Source of the DNA: Rattus norvegicus
Taxonomy: Eukaryota; Chordata; Mammalia; Rodentia; Muridae
DNA: 64,000 nt
NCBI RefSeq assembly: GCF_036323735.1
Contig: NC_086029.1
Span: forward strand, 13,253,816-13,317,815
Direction: 5' to 3'
Shown here in pieces: positions 23,951 to 37,600 of this stretch (its first letter is position 1; each line of letters starts with the position of its first letter). Position numbers and translations under genes: made by a program. The notes below the pieces were generated by a model. The model worked only from the letters and a program-made list of their open reading frames with translations, was not told where the DNA came from and searched no databases.

Positions 23951-26910
23951 GAATTCGGTTAGTTCCCAATAGGCCGCAGTAGTAATAAGTGGACTGTTCG
24001 GGATATAGAAAAATTTTCACGAATGGAATCAAAATTTCTAGGCGAATTCAGTGAGTTCCAAATGGGACATGCTTGTATGAGTTTGCATTTCATTATCGAG
24101 CAACATTTTAAGGAACGGAATCCAAGTATAATGGTGAATTGAGTAGGTTCCCAATAGGATTTGCATGTAATAAGCTTGTTATTCAAGATAGAGCAACGTT
24201 TTAACGAACTGAAACACTGTTTCTTTGTGAATTCAGTTAGTTCCTAGTAGCCTGCTCTTGTAATATGTGTACTTTTAAAGATTTATAAAAATTTGGTGAG
24301 CCGAATCTGAGTAACGTGGTGAATTCCGTTAGTTCCCAAGAGGCCGCAGTAGTAATAAGTGGACTGTTCGGGATATAGAAAAATTTTCACGAATGGAATC
24401 AAAATTTCTAGGCGAATTCAGTGAGTTCCCAATGGGACATGCTTGTATGAGTTTGCTTTTCAATATCGAGCAACATTTTTAGGAACGGAATCCAAGTATC
24501 ATGGTGAATTGAGTAGGTTCCCAATAGGATTCGCATGTAATAAGCTTGTTATTCAAGATAGAGCAACGTTTTAACGAACTGAAACACTGTTTCTTTGTGA
24601 ATTCAGTTAGTTCCTAGTAGCCTGCTCTTGTAATATGGGTACTTTTAAAGATTTATAAAAATTTGGAGAGCCGAATCTGAGTAACATGGTGAATTCGGTT
24701 AGTTCCCAATAGGCCGCAGTAGTAATAAGTGGACTGTTCGGGATATAGAAAAATTTTCACGAATGGAATCAAAATTTCTAGGCGAATTCAGTGAGTTCCA
24801 AATGGGACATGCTTGTATGAGTTTGCATTTCATTATCGAGCAACATTTTAAGGAACGGAATCCAAGTATAATGGTGAATTGAGTAGGTTCCCAATAGGAT
24901 TTGCATGTAATAAGCTTGTTATTCAAGATAGAGCAACGTTTTAACGAACTGAAACACTGTTTTTTTGTGAATTCAGTTAGTTCCTAGTAGCCTGCTCTTG
25001 TAATATGTGTACTTTTAAAGATTTATAAAAATTTGGTGAGCCGAATCTGAGCAACATGGTGAATTTGGTTAGTTCCCAATAGGCCGCAGTAGTAATAAGT
25101 GGACTGTTCGGGATATAGAAAAATTTTCACGAATGGAATCAAAATTTCTAGGCGAATTCAGTGAGTTCCCAATGGGACATGCTTGTATGAGTTTGCTTTT
25201 CAATATCGAGCAACATTTTTAGGAACGGAATCCAAGTATCATGGTGAATTGAGTAGGTTCCCAATAGGATTTGCATGTAATAAGCTTGTTATTCAAGATA
25301 GAGCAACGTTTTAACGAACTGAAACACTGTTTCTTTGTGAATTCAGTTAGTTCCTAGTAGCCTGCTCTTGTAATATGTGTACTTTTAAAGATTTATAAAA
25401 ATTTGGTGAGCCGAATCTGAGTAACATGGTGAATTTGGTTAGTTCCCAATAGGCCGCAGTAGTAATAAGTGGACTGTTCGGGATATAGAAAAATTTTCAC
25501 GAATGGAATCAAAATTTCTAGGCGAATTCAGTGAGTTCCAAATGGGACATGCTTGTATGAGTTTGCATTTCATTATCGAGCAACATTTTAAGGAACGGAA
25601 TCCAAGTATAATGGTGAATTGAGTAGGTTCCCAATAGGATTTGCATGTAATAAGCTTGTTATTCAAGATAGAGCAACGTTTTAACGAACTGAAACACTGT
25701 TTCTTTGTGAATTCAGTTAGTTCCTAGTAGCCTGCTCTTGTAATATGTGTACTTTTAAAGATTTATAAAAATTTGGTGAGCCGAATCTGAGTAACGTCGT
25801 GAATTCCGTTAGTTCCCAAGAGGCCGCAGAGGTAATAAGTGGACTGTTCGGGATATAGAAAAATTTTCACGAATGGAATCAAAATTTCTAGGCGAATTCA
25901 GTGAGTTCCCAATGGGACATGCTTGTATGAGTTTGCTTTTCAATATCGAGCAACATTTTTAGGAACGGAATCCAAGTATCATGGTGAATTGAGTAGGTTC
26001 CCAATAGGATTCGCATGTAATAAGCTTGTTATTCAAGATAGAGCAACGTTTTAACGAACTGAAACACTGTTTCTTTGTGAATTCAGTTAGTTCCTAGTAG
26101 CCTGCTCTTGTAATATGGGTACTTTTAAAGATTTATAAAAATTTGGAGAGCCGAATCTGAGTAACATGGTGAATACGGTTAGTTCCCAATAGGCCGCAGT
26201 AGTAATAAGTGGACTGTTCGGGATATAGAAAAATTTTCACGAATGGAATCAAAATTTCTAGGCGAATTCAGTGAGTTCCAAATGGGACATGCTTGTATGA
26301 GTTTGCATTTCATTATCGAGCAACATTTTAAGGAACGGAATCCAAGTATCATGGTGAATTGAGTAGGTTCCCAATAGGATTTGCATGTAATAAGCTTGTT
26401 ATTCAAGATAGAGCAACGTTTTAACGAACTGAAACACTGTTTCTTTGTGAATTCAGTTAGTTCCTAGTAGCCTGCTCTTGTAATATGTGTACTTTTAAAG
26501 ATGTATAAAAATTTGGTGAGCCGAATCTGAGCAACATGGTGAATTTGGTTAGATCCCAATAGGCCGCAGTAGTAATAAGTGGACTGTTCGGGATATAGAA
26601 AAATTTTCACGAATGGAATCAAAATTTTCAGGCGAATTCAGTGAGTTCCCAATGGGACATGCTTGTATGAGTTTGCTTTTCAATACTGACCAACATTTTA
26701 AGGAACTTAATCCAAGTATCATGGTGAATTGAGTAGGTTCCCAATAGGATTTGCATGTAATAAGCTTGTTATTCAAGATAGAGCAACGTTTTAACGAACT
26801 GAAACACTGTTTCTTTGTGAATTCAGTTAGTTCCTAGTAGCCTGCAATTGTAATATGTGTACTTTTAAAGATTTATAAAAATTTGGTGAGCCGAATCTGA
26901 GCAACATGGT
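23951..26910. repeat. Tetrameric higher-order repeat, two 1,480-bp copies
   Basis: Copy 1 covers 23,951-25,430 and copy 2 covers 25,431-26,910. Each contains W, then a K-type with GAATTCCGTTAG and ACATTTTTAGG, then W preceded by TAATATGGGTAC, then a fourth monomer. The GGGTAC mark at 24,637 and 26,117 and the GAATTCCG mark at 24,321 and 25,801 sit exactly 1,480 bp apart. The fourth members differ (25061 versus 26541). Confidence 0.75.
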
Positions 26911-27280
26911 GAATTTGGTTAGTTCCGAATAGGCCGCAGTAGTAATAAGTGGACTGTTCGGGATATAGAAAAATTTTGACGAATGGAATCAAAATTTCTA
27001 GGCGAATTCAGTGAGTTCCCAATGGGACATTCTTGTATGAGTTTGCTTTTCAATACTGACCAACATTTTAAGGAACTGAATCCAAGTATCATGGTGAATT
27101 GAGTAGGTTCCCAATAGGATTCGCATGTAATAAGCTTGTTATTCAAGATAGAGCAACGTTTTAACGAACTGAAACACTGTTTCTTTGTGAATTCAGTTAG
27201 TTCCTAGTAGCCTGCTCTTGTAATATGTGTACTTTTAAAGATTTATAAAAATTTGGAGAGCCGAATCTGAGTAACATGGT

Positions 27281-28760
27281 GAATTCGGTTAGTTCCCAAT
27301 AGGCCGCAGTAGTAATAAATGGACTGTTCGGGATATAGAAAAATTTTCACGAATGGAATCAAAATTTCTAGGCGAATTCAGTGAGTTCCAAATGGGACAT
27401 GCTTGTATGAGTTTGCATTTCATTATCGAGCAACATTTTAAGGAACGGAATCCAAGTATAATGGTGAATTGAGTAGGTTCCCAATAGGATTTGCATGTAA
27501 TAAGCTTGTTATTCAAGATAGAGCAACGTTTTAACGAACTGAAACACTGTTTCTTTGTGAATTCAGTTAGTTCCTAGTAGCCTGCTCTTGTAATATGTGT
27601 ACTTTTAAAGATTTATAAAAATTTGGTGAGCCGAATCTGAGCAACATGGTGAATTTGGTTAGTTCCCAATAGGCCGCAGTAGTAATAAGTGGACTGTTCG
27701 GGATATAGAAAAATTTTCAGGAATGGAATCAAAATTTCTAGGCGAATTCAGTGAGTTCCCAATGGGACATGCTTGTATGAGTTTGCTTTTCAATATCGAG
27801 CAACATTTTTAGGAACGGAATCCAAGTATCATGGTGAATTGAGTAGGTTCCCAATAGGATTCGCATGTAATAAGCTTGTTATTCAAGATAGAGCAACGTT
27901 TTAACGAACTGAAACTCTGTTTCTTTGTGAATTCAGTTAGTTCCTAGTAGCCTGCTCTTGTAATATGTGTACTTTTAAAGATTTATAAAAATTTGGAGAG
28001 CCGAATCTGAGTAACATGGTGAATTCGGTTAGTTCCCAATAGGCCGCAGTAGTAATAAGTGGACTGTTCGGGATATAGAAAAATTTTCACGAATGGAATC
28101 AAAATTTCTAGGCGAATTCAGTGAGTTCCAAATGGGACATGCTTGTATGAGTTTGCATTTCATTATCGAGCAACATTTTAAGGAACGGAATCCAAGTATA
28201 ATGGTGAATTGAGTAGGTTCCCAATAGGATTTGCATGTAATAAGCTTGTTATTCAAGATAGAGCAACGTTTTAACGAACTGAAACACTGTTTCTTTGTGA
28301 ATTCAGTTAGTTCCTAGTAGCCTGCTCTTGTAATATGTGTACTTTTAAAGATTTATAAAAATTTGGTGAGCCGAATCTGAGCAACATGGTGAATTTGGTT
28401 AGTTCCCAATAGGCCGCAGTAGTAATAAGTGGACTGTTCGGGATATAGAAAAATTTTCAGGAATGGAATCAAAATTTCTAGGCGAATTCAGTGAGTTCCC
28501 AATGGGACATGCTTGTATGAGTTTGCTTTTCAATATCGAGCAACATTTTTAGGAACGGAATCCAAGTATCATGGTGAATTGAGTAGGTTCCCAATAGGAT
28601 TTGCATGTAATAAGCTTGTTATTCAAGATAGAGCAACGTTTTAACGAACTGAAACACTGTTTCTTTGTGAATTCAGTTAGTTCCTAGTAGCCTGCTCTTG
28701 TAATATATGTACTTTTAAAGATTTATAAAAATTTGGTGAGCCGAATCTGAGTAACATGGT
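27281..28760. repeat. Dimeric higher-order repeat, two 740-bp copies
   Basis: Each copy (27,281-28,020 and 28,021-28,760) is a W monomer followed by a monomer with GAATTTGG, TTTTCAGGAATGG and ACATTTTTAGG. The CAGGAATGG mark recurs 740 bp apart. Confidence 0.8.
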
Positions 28761-29500
28761 GAATTTGGTTAGTTCCCAATAGGCCGCAGTAGTAATAAGT
28801 GGACTGTTCGGGATATAGAAAAATTTTCACGAATGGAATCAAAATTTCTAGGCGAATTCCGTGAGTTCCCAATGGGACATGCTTGTATGAGTTTGCTTTT
28901 CAATACTGACCAACATTTTAAGGAACTGAATCCAAATATCATGATGAATTGAGTAGGTTCCCAATAGGATTCGCATGTAATAAGCTTGTTATTCAAGATA
29001 GAGCAACGTTTTAACAAACTGAAACACTGTTTCTTTGTGAATTCAGTTAGTTCCTAGTAGCCTGCTCTTGTAATATGTGTACTTTTAAAGATTTATAAAA
29101 ATTTGGTGAGCCGAATCTGAGTAACGTGGTGAATTCGGTTAGTTCCCAAGAGGCCGCAGTAGTAATAAGTGGACTGTTCGGGATATAGAAAAATTTTCAC
29201 GAATGGAATCAAAATTTCTAGGCGAATTCAGTGAGTTCCCAATGGGACATGCTTGTATGAGTTTGCTTTTCAATACTGACCAACATTTTAAGGAACTGAA
29301 TCCAAGTATCATGGTGAATTGAGTAGGTTCCCAATAGGATTCGCATGTAATAAGCTTGTTATTCAAGATACAGCAACGTTTTAACGAACTGAAACACTGT
29401 TTCTTTGTGAATTCAGTTAGTTCCTAGTAGCCTGCTCTTGTAATATGTGTACTTTTAAAGATTTATAAAAATTTGGTGAGCCGAATCTGAGTAACGTGGT

Positions 29501-30240
29501 GAATTCGGTTAGTTCCCAAGAGGCCGCAGTAGTAATAAGTGGACTGTTCGGGATATAGAAAAATTTTCACGAATGGAATCAAAATTTCTAGGCGAATTCT
29601 GTGAGTTCCCAATGGGACATGCTTGTATGAGTTTGCTTTTCAATATCGAGCAACATTTTAAGGAACGGAATCCAAGTATCATGGTGAATTGAGTAGGTTC
29701 CCAATAGGATTCGCATGTAATAAGCTTGTTATTCAAGATAGAGCAACGTTTTAACGAACTGAAACACTGTTTCTTTGTGAATTCAGTTAGTTCCTAGTAG
29801 CCTGCTCTTGTAATATGTGTACTTTTAAAGATTTATAAAAATTTGGTGAGCCGAATCTGAGTAACGTGGTGAATTCGGTTAGTTCCCAAGAGGCCGCAGT
29901 AGTAATAAGTGGACTGTTCGGGATATAGAAAAATTTTCACGAATGGAATCAAAATTTCTAGGCGAATTCTGTGAGTTCCCAATGGGACATGCTTGTATGA
30001 GTTTGCTTTTCAATATCGAGCAACATTTTAAGGAACGGAATCCAAGTATCATGGTGAATTGAGTAGGTTCCCAATAGGATTCGCATGTAATAAGCTTGTT
30101 ATTCAAGATAGAGCAACGTTTTAACGAACTGAAACACTGTTTCTTTGTGAATTCAGTTAGTTCCTAGTAGCCTGCTCTTGTAATATGGGTACTTTTAAAG
30201 ATTTATAAAAATTTGGAGAGCCGAATCTGAGTAACATGGT
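29501..30240. repeat. Two adjacent, apparently identical monomers
   Basis: Monomers at 29,501-29,870 and 29,871-30,240 both carry AACGTGG, AAGAGGCCGC and GAATTCTGTGAG. I saw no difference between them until the second copy's TAATATGGGTAC. This looks like a very recent single-monomer duplication. Confidence 0.75.
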
Positions 30241-33200
30241 GAATTCGGTTAGTTCCCAATAGGCCGCAGTAGTAATAAGTGGACTGTTCGGGATATAGAA
30301 AAATTTTCAGGAATGGAATCAAAATTTCTAGGCGAATTCAGTGAGTTCCCAATGGGACATGCTTGTATGAGTTTGCTTTTCAATACTGACCAACATTTTA
30401 AGGAACTGAATCCAAGTATCATGGTGAATTGAGTAGGTTCCCAATAGGATTTGCATGTAATAAGCTTGTTATTCAAGATAGAGCAACGTTTTAACGAACT
30501 GAAACACTGTTTCTTTGTGAATTCAGTTAGTTCCTAGTAGCCTGCTCTTGTAATATGTGTACTTTTAAAGATTTATAAAAATTTGGTGAGCCGAATCTGA
30601 GCAACATGGTGAATTTGGTTAGTTCCCAATAGGCCGCAGTAGTAATAAGTGGACTGTTCGGGATATAGAAAAATTTTCACGAATGGAATCAAAATTTCTA
30701 GGCGAATTCAGTGAGTTCCCAATGGGACATGCTTGTATGAGTTTGCTTTTCAATACTGACCAACATTTTAAGGAACTGAATCCAAGTATCATGGTGAATT
30801 GAGTAGGTTCCCAATAGGATTCGCATGTAATAAGCTTGTTATTCAAGATACAGCAACGTTTTAACGAACTGAAACACTGTTTCTTTGTGAATTCAGTTAG
30901 TTCCTAGTAGCCTGCTCTTGTAATATGTGTACTTTTAAAGATTTATAAAAATTTGGTGAGCCGAATCTGAGTAACGTGGTGAATTCGGTTAGTTCCCAAG
31001 AGGCCGCAGTAGTAATAAGTGGACTGTTCGGGATATAGAAAAATTTTCACGAATGGAATCAAAATTTCTAGGCGAATTCAGTGAGTTCCCAATGGGACAT
31101 GCTTGTATGAGTTTGCTTTTCAATATCGAGCAACATTTTTAGGAACGGAATCCAAGTATCATGGTGAATTGAGTAGGTTCCCAATAGGATTCGCATGTAA
31201 TAAGCTTGTTATTCAAGATAGAGCAACGTTTTAACGAACTGAAACACTGTTTCTTTGTGAATTCAGTTAGTTCCTAGTAGCCTGCTCTTGTAATACGTGT
31301 ACTTTTAAAGATTTATAAAAATTTGGTGAGCCGAATCTGAGTAACATGGTGAATTTGGTTAGTTCCCAATAGGCCGCAGTAGTAATAAGTGGACTGTTCG
31401 GGATATAGAAAAATTTTCACGAATGGAATCAAAATTTCTAGGCGAAATCAGTGAGTTCCCAATGGGACATGCTTGTATGAGTTTGCTTTTCAATACTGAC
31501 CAACATTTTAAGGAACTGAATCCAAGTATCATGGTGAATTGAGTAGGTTCCCAATAGGATTCGCATGTAATAAGCTTGTTATTCAAGATAGAGCAACGTT
31601 TTAACGAACTGAAACACTGTTTCTTTGTGAATTCAGTTAGTTCCTAGTAGCCTGCTCTTGTAATATGTGTACTTTTAAAGATTTATAAAAATTTGGTGAG
31701 CCGAATCTGAGTAACGTGGTGAATTCGGTTAGTTCCCAAGAGGCCGCAGTAGTAATAAGTGGACTGTTCGGGATATAGAAAAATTTTCACGAATGGAATC
31801 AAAATTTCTAGGCGAATTCTGTGAGTTCCCAATGGGACATGCTTGTATGAGTTTGCTTTTCAATATCGAACAACATTTTAAGGAACGGAATCCAAGTATC
31901 ATGGTGAATTGAGTAGGTTCCCAATAGGATTCGCATGTAATAAGCTTGATATTCAAGATAGAGCAACGTTTTAACGAACTGAAACACTGTTTCTTTGTGA
32001 ATTCAGTTAGTTCCTAGTAGCCTGCTCTTGTAATATGGGTACTTTTAAAGATTTATAAAAATTTGGAGAGCCGAATCTGAGTAACATGGTGAATTCGGTT
32101 AGTTCCCAATAGGCCGCAGTAGTAATAAGTGGACTGTTCGGGATAAAGAAAAATTTTCACGAATGGAATCAAAATTTCTAGGCGAATTCAGTGAGTTCCA
32201 AATGGGACATGCTTGTATGAGTTTGCATTTCATTATCGAGCAACATTTTAAGGAACGGAATCCAAGTATAATGGTGAATTGAGTAGGTTCCCAATAGGAT
32301 TTGCATGTAATAAGCTTGTTATTCAAGATAGAGCAACGTTTTAACGAACTGAAACACTGTTTCTTTGTGAATTCAGTTAGTTCCTAGTAGCCTGCTCTTG
32401 TAATATGTATACTTTTAAAGATTTATAAAAATTTGGTGAGCCGAATCTGAGCAACATGGTGAATTTGGTTAGTTCCCAATAGGCCGCAGTAGTAATAAGT
32501 GGACTGTTCGGGATATAGAAAAATTTTCAGGAATGGAATCAAAATTTCTAGGCGAATTCAGTGAGTTCCCAATGGGACATGCTTGTATGAGTTTGCTTTT
32601 CAATACTGACCAACATTTTAAGGAACTGAATCCAAGTATCATGGTGAATTGAGTAGGTTCCCAATAGGATTTGCATGTAATAAGCTTGTTATTCAAGATA
32701 GAGCAACGTTTTAACGAACTGAAACACTGTTTCTTTGTGAATTCAGTTAGTTCCTAGTAGCCTGCTCTTGTAATATGTGTACTTTTAAAGATTTATAAAA
32801 ATTTGGTGAGCCAAATCTGAGCAACATGGTGAATTTGGTTAGTTCCCAATAGGCCGCAGTAGTAATAAGTGGACTGTTCGGGATATAGAAAAATTTTCAC
32901 GAATGGAATCAAAATTTCTAGGCGAATTCAGTGAGTTCCCAATGGGACATGCTTGTATGAGTTTGCTTTTCAATACTGACCAACATTTTAAGGAACTGAA
33001 TCCAAGTATCATGGTGAATTGAGTAGGTTCCCAATAGGATTCGCATGTAATAAGCTTGTTATTCAAGATACAGCAACGTTTTAACGAACTGAAACACTGT
33101 TTCTTTGTGAATTCAGTTAGTTCCTAGTAGCCTGCTCTTGTAATATGTGTACTTTTAAAGATTTATAAAAATTTGGTGAGCCGAATCTGAGTAACGTGGT

Positions 33201-34678
33201 GAATTCGGTTAGTTCCCAAGAGGCCGCAGTAGTAATAAGTGGACTGTTCGGGATATAGAAAAATTTTCACGAATGGAATCAAAATTTCTAGGCGAATTCA
33301 GTGAGTTCCCAATGGGACATGCTTGTATGAGTTTGCTTTTCAATATCGAGCAACATTTTTAGGAACGGAATCCAAGTATCATGGTGAATTGAGTAGGTTC
33401 CCAATAGGATTTGCATGTAATAAGCTTGTTATTCAAGATAGAGCAACGTTTTAACGAACTGAAACACTGTTTCTTTGTGAATTCAGTTAGTTCCTAGTAG
33501 CCTGCTCTTGTAATATGTGTACTTTTAAAGATTTATAAAAATTTGGTGAGCCGAATCTGAGTAACATGGTGAATTTGGTTAGTTCCCAATAGGCCGCAGT
33601 AGTAATAAGTGGACTGTTCGGGATATAGAAAAATTTTCACGAATGGAATCAAAATTTCTAGGCGAATTCAGTGAGTTCCCAATGGGACATGCTTGTATGA
33701 GTTTGCTTTTCAATATCGAGCAACATTTTAAGGAACAGAATCCAAGTATCATGGTGAATTGAGTAGGTTCCCAATAGGATTCGCATGTAATAAGCTTGTT
33801 ATTCAAGATAGAGCAACGTTTTAACGAACTGAAACACTGTTTCTTTGTGAATTCAGTTAGTTCCTAGTAGCCTGCTCTTGTAATATGTGTACTTTTAAAG
33901 ATTTATAAAAATTTGGTGAGCCGAATCTGAGTAACGTGGTGAATTCGGTTAGTTCCCAAGAGGCCGCAGTAGTAATAAGTGGACTGTTCGGGATATAGAA
34001 AAATTTTCACGAATGGAATCAAAATTTCTAGGCGAATTCTGTGAGTTCCCAATGGGACATGCTTGTATGAGTTTGCTTTTCAATATCGAGCAACATTTTA
34101 AGGAACGGAATCCAAGTATCATGGTGAATTGAGTAGGTTCCCAATAGGATTCGATGTAATAAGCTTGTTATTCAAGATAGAGCAACGTTTTAACGAACTG
34201 AAACACTGTTTCTTTGTGAATTCAGTTAGTTCCTAGTAGCCTGCTCTTATAATATGGGTACTTTTAAAGATTTATAAAAATTTGGAGAGCCGAATCTGAG
34301 TAACATGGTGAATTCGGTTAGTTCCCAATAGGCCGCAGTAGTAATAAGTGGACTGTTCGGGATATAGAAAAATTTTCACGAATGGAATCAAAATTTCTAG
34401 GCGAATTCTGTGAGTTCCCAATGGGACATGCTTGTATGAGTTTGCTTTTCAATATCGAGCAACATTTTAAGGAACGGAATCCAAGTATCATGGTGACTTG
34501 AGTAGGGTCCCAATGGGATTCGCATGTAATAAGTTTGTTATTCAAGATAGAGCAACGTTTTAAGGAACTGAAACACTGTTTCTTTGTGAATTCAGTTAGT
34601 TCCTAGTAGCCTGCTCTTGCAATATGTGTACTTTTAAAGATTTATAAAAATTTGGTGGGCCGAATCTGAGTAACATGG
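30241..34678. repeat. Hexameric higher-order repeat, two copies (2,220 bp)
   Basis: Copy 1 is 30,241-32,460 and copy 2 is 32,461-34,678. In order: S with CAGGAATGG, S with GATACAGC, K with ACATTTTTAGG, a fourth, a K with GAATTCTGTGAG, and a sixth preceded by ATATGGGTAC. The fourth differs (CAATACTGACC at 31351, CAATATCGAGC at 33571), and so does the sixth (W at 32091, not W at 34310). This shows later local conversion. Copy 2 has a one-base loss near 34,153. Confidence 0.8.
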
Positions 34679-37600
34679 TGAATTCGCTAGTTCCCAATAG
34701 GCGGCAGTAGTAATAAGTGGACTGTTCGGGATATAGAAAAATTTTCACGAATGGAATAAAAATTTCTAGGCGAATTCAGTGAGTTCCCAATGGGACATGC
34801 TTGTAAGAGTTTGCTTTTCAATATCGAGCAACATTTTAAGGAACTTAATCCAAGTATCATGGTGAATTGAGTAGGTTCCCAATAGGATTTGCATGTAATA
34901 AGCTTGTTATTCAAGATAGAGCAACGTTTTAACGAACTGAAACACTGTTTCTTTGTGAATTCAGTTAGTTCCTAGTAGCCTGCTCTTGTAATATGTGTAC
35001 TTTTAAAGATTTATAAGAATTTGGTGAGCCGAATCTGAGTAACATGGTGAATTTGGTTAGTTCCCAATAGGCCGCAGTAGTAATAAGTGGATGTTCGGGA
35101 TATAGAAAAATTTTCACGAATGGAATCAAAATTTCTAGGCGAATTCAGTGAGTTCCCAATGGGACATGCTTGTATGAGTTTGCTTTTCAATATCGACCAA
35201 CATTTTAAGGAACGGAATCCAAGTATCATGGTGAATTGAGTAGGTTCCCAATAGGATTCGCATGTAATAAGCTTGTTATTCAAGATAGAGCAACGTTTTA
35301 ACGAACTGAAACACTGTTTCTTTGTGAATTCAGTTAGTTCCTAGTAGCCTGCTCTTGTAATATGTGTACTTTTAAAGATTTATAAAAATTTGGTGAGCCG
35401 AATCTGAGTAACGTGGTGAATTCGGTTAGTTCCCAATAGGCCGCAGTAGTAATAAGTGGACTGTTCGGGATATAGAAAAATTTTCACGAATGGAATCAAA
35501 ATTTCTAGGCGAATTCTGTGAGTTCCCAATGGGACATGCTTGTATGAGTTTGCTTTTCAATATCGAGCAACATTTTAAGGAACGGAATCCAAGTATCATG
35601 GTGAATTGAGTAGGTTCCCAATAGGATTCGCATGTAATAAGCTTGTATTCAAGATAGAGCAACGTTTTAACGAACTGAAATACTGTTTCTTTGTGAATTC
35701 AGTTAGTTCCTAGTAGCCTGCTCTTGTAATATGTGTACTTTTAAAAATTTATAAAAATTTGGAGAGCCGAATCTGAGTAACATGGTGAATTCGGTTAGTT
35801 CCCAATAGGCCGCAGTAGTAATAAGTGGACTGTTCGGGATATAGAAAAATTTTCACGAATGGAATCAAAATTTCTAGGCGAATTCAGTGAGTTCCCAATG
35901 GGACATGCTTGTATGAGTTTGCTTTTCATTATCGAGCAACATTTTAAGGAAAGGACTCTAAGTATCATGGTGAATTGAGTAGGTTCCCAATAGGATTCGC
36001 ATGTAATAAGCTTGTTATTCAAGATACAGCAACGTTTTAACGAACTGAAACACTGTTTCTTTGTGAATTCAGTTAGTTCCTAGTAGCCTGCTCTTGTAAT
36101 ATGTGTACTTTTAAAGATTTATAAAAATTTGGTGAGCCGAATCTGAGTAACATGGTGAATTCGGTTAGTTCCCAATAGGCGGCAGTAGTAATAAGTGGAC
36201 TGTTCGGGATATAGACTAATTTTCACGAATGGAATCAAAATTTCTAGGCGAATTTGGTGAGTTCCCAATGGGACATGCTTGTATGAGTTTGCTTTTCAAT
36301 ATCGACCAACATTTTAAGGAACGGAATCCAAGTATCATGGTGAATTGAGTAGGTTCCCAATAGGATTCGCATTTAATAAGCTTGTTATTCAAGATACAGC
36401 AACGTTTTAACGAACTGAATCACTGTTTCTTTGTGAATTCAGTTAGTTCCTAGTAGCCTGCTCTTGTAATATGTATACTTTTAAAGATTTATAAAAATTT
36501 GGTGAGCCGAATCTGAGTAACATGGTGGATTCGGTTAGTTCCCAATAGGCGGCAGTAGTAATAAGTGGACTGTTCGGGATATAGAAAAATTTTCAAGAAT
36601 GGAATCAAAATTTCTAGGCGAATTCAGTGAGTTCCCAATGGGACATGCTTGTTTGAGTTTGCTTTTCAATATCGAGCAAATTTTAAGGAACGGAATCCAA
36701 GTATCACTGTGAATTGAGTAGGTTCCCAATGGGATTCGCATCTAATAAGTTTGTTATTCAAGATAGAGCAACGTTTTAACGAACTGAAACACTGTTTCTT
36801 TGTGAATTCAGTTAGTTCCTAGTAGCCTGCTCTTGTAATATGTGTACTTTTAAAGATTTATAAAAATTTGGTGAGCCGAATCTGAGTAACATGGTGAATT
36901 CGCTAGTTCCCAATAGGCGGCAGTAGTAATAAGTGGACTGTTCGGGATATAGAAAAATTTTCACGAATGGAATCAAAATTTCTAGGCGAATTCAGTGAGT
37001 TCCCAATGGGACATGCTTGTAAGAGTTTGCTTTTCAATATCGAGCAACATTTTAAGGAACTTAATCCAAGTATCATGGTGAATTGAGTAGGTTCCCAATA
37101 GGATTTGCAGGTAATAAGCTTGTTATTCAAGATAGAGCAACGTTTTAACGAACTGAAACACTGTTTCTTTGTGAATTCAGTTAGTTCCTAGTAGCCTGCT
37201 CTTTAATATGTGTACTTTTAAAGATTTATAAAAATTTGGTGAGCCGAATCTGAGTAACATGGTGAATTTGGTTAGTTCCCAATAGGCCGCAGTAGTAATA
37301 AGTGGACTGTTCGGGATATAGAAAAATTTTCAGGAATGGAATCAAAATTTCTAGGCGAATTCAGTGAGTTCCCAATGGGACATGCTTGTATGAGTTTGCT
37401 TTTCAATATCGACCAACATTTTAAGGAACGGAATCCAAGTATAATGGTGAATTGAATAGGTTCCCAATAGGATTCGCATGTAATAAGCTTGTTATTCAAG
37501 ATAGAGCAACGTTTTAACGAACTGAAACACAGTTTCTTTGTGAATTCAGTTAGTTCCTAATAGCCTGCTCTTGTAATATGTGTACTTTTAAAGATTTATA

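Larger units (their letters stand above)
23211..34678. repeat. Array region II: variants S, W and K
   Basis: About 31 monomers with a different variant set. W copies (23951, 24691, 25431, 26171, 27281, 28021, 32091) have GTTCCAAATGGG and GCATTTCATTATCG. S copies (for example 23211, 23581, 26541, 26911, 28761, 30241, 32461) have CAATACTGACCAAC. K copies have AACGTGG before the unit and AAGAGGCCGC. Alternate monomers carry ACATTTTTAGG. S and W are confined to this region. Confidence 0.85.
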
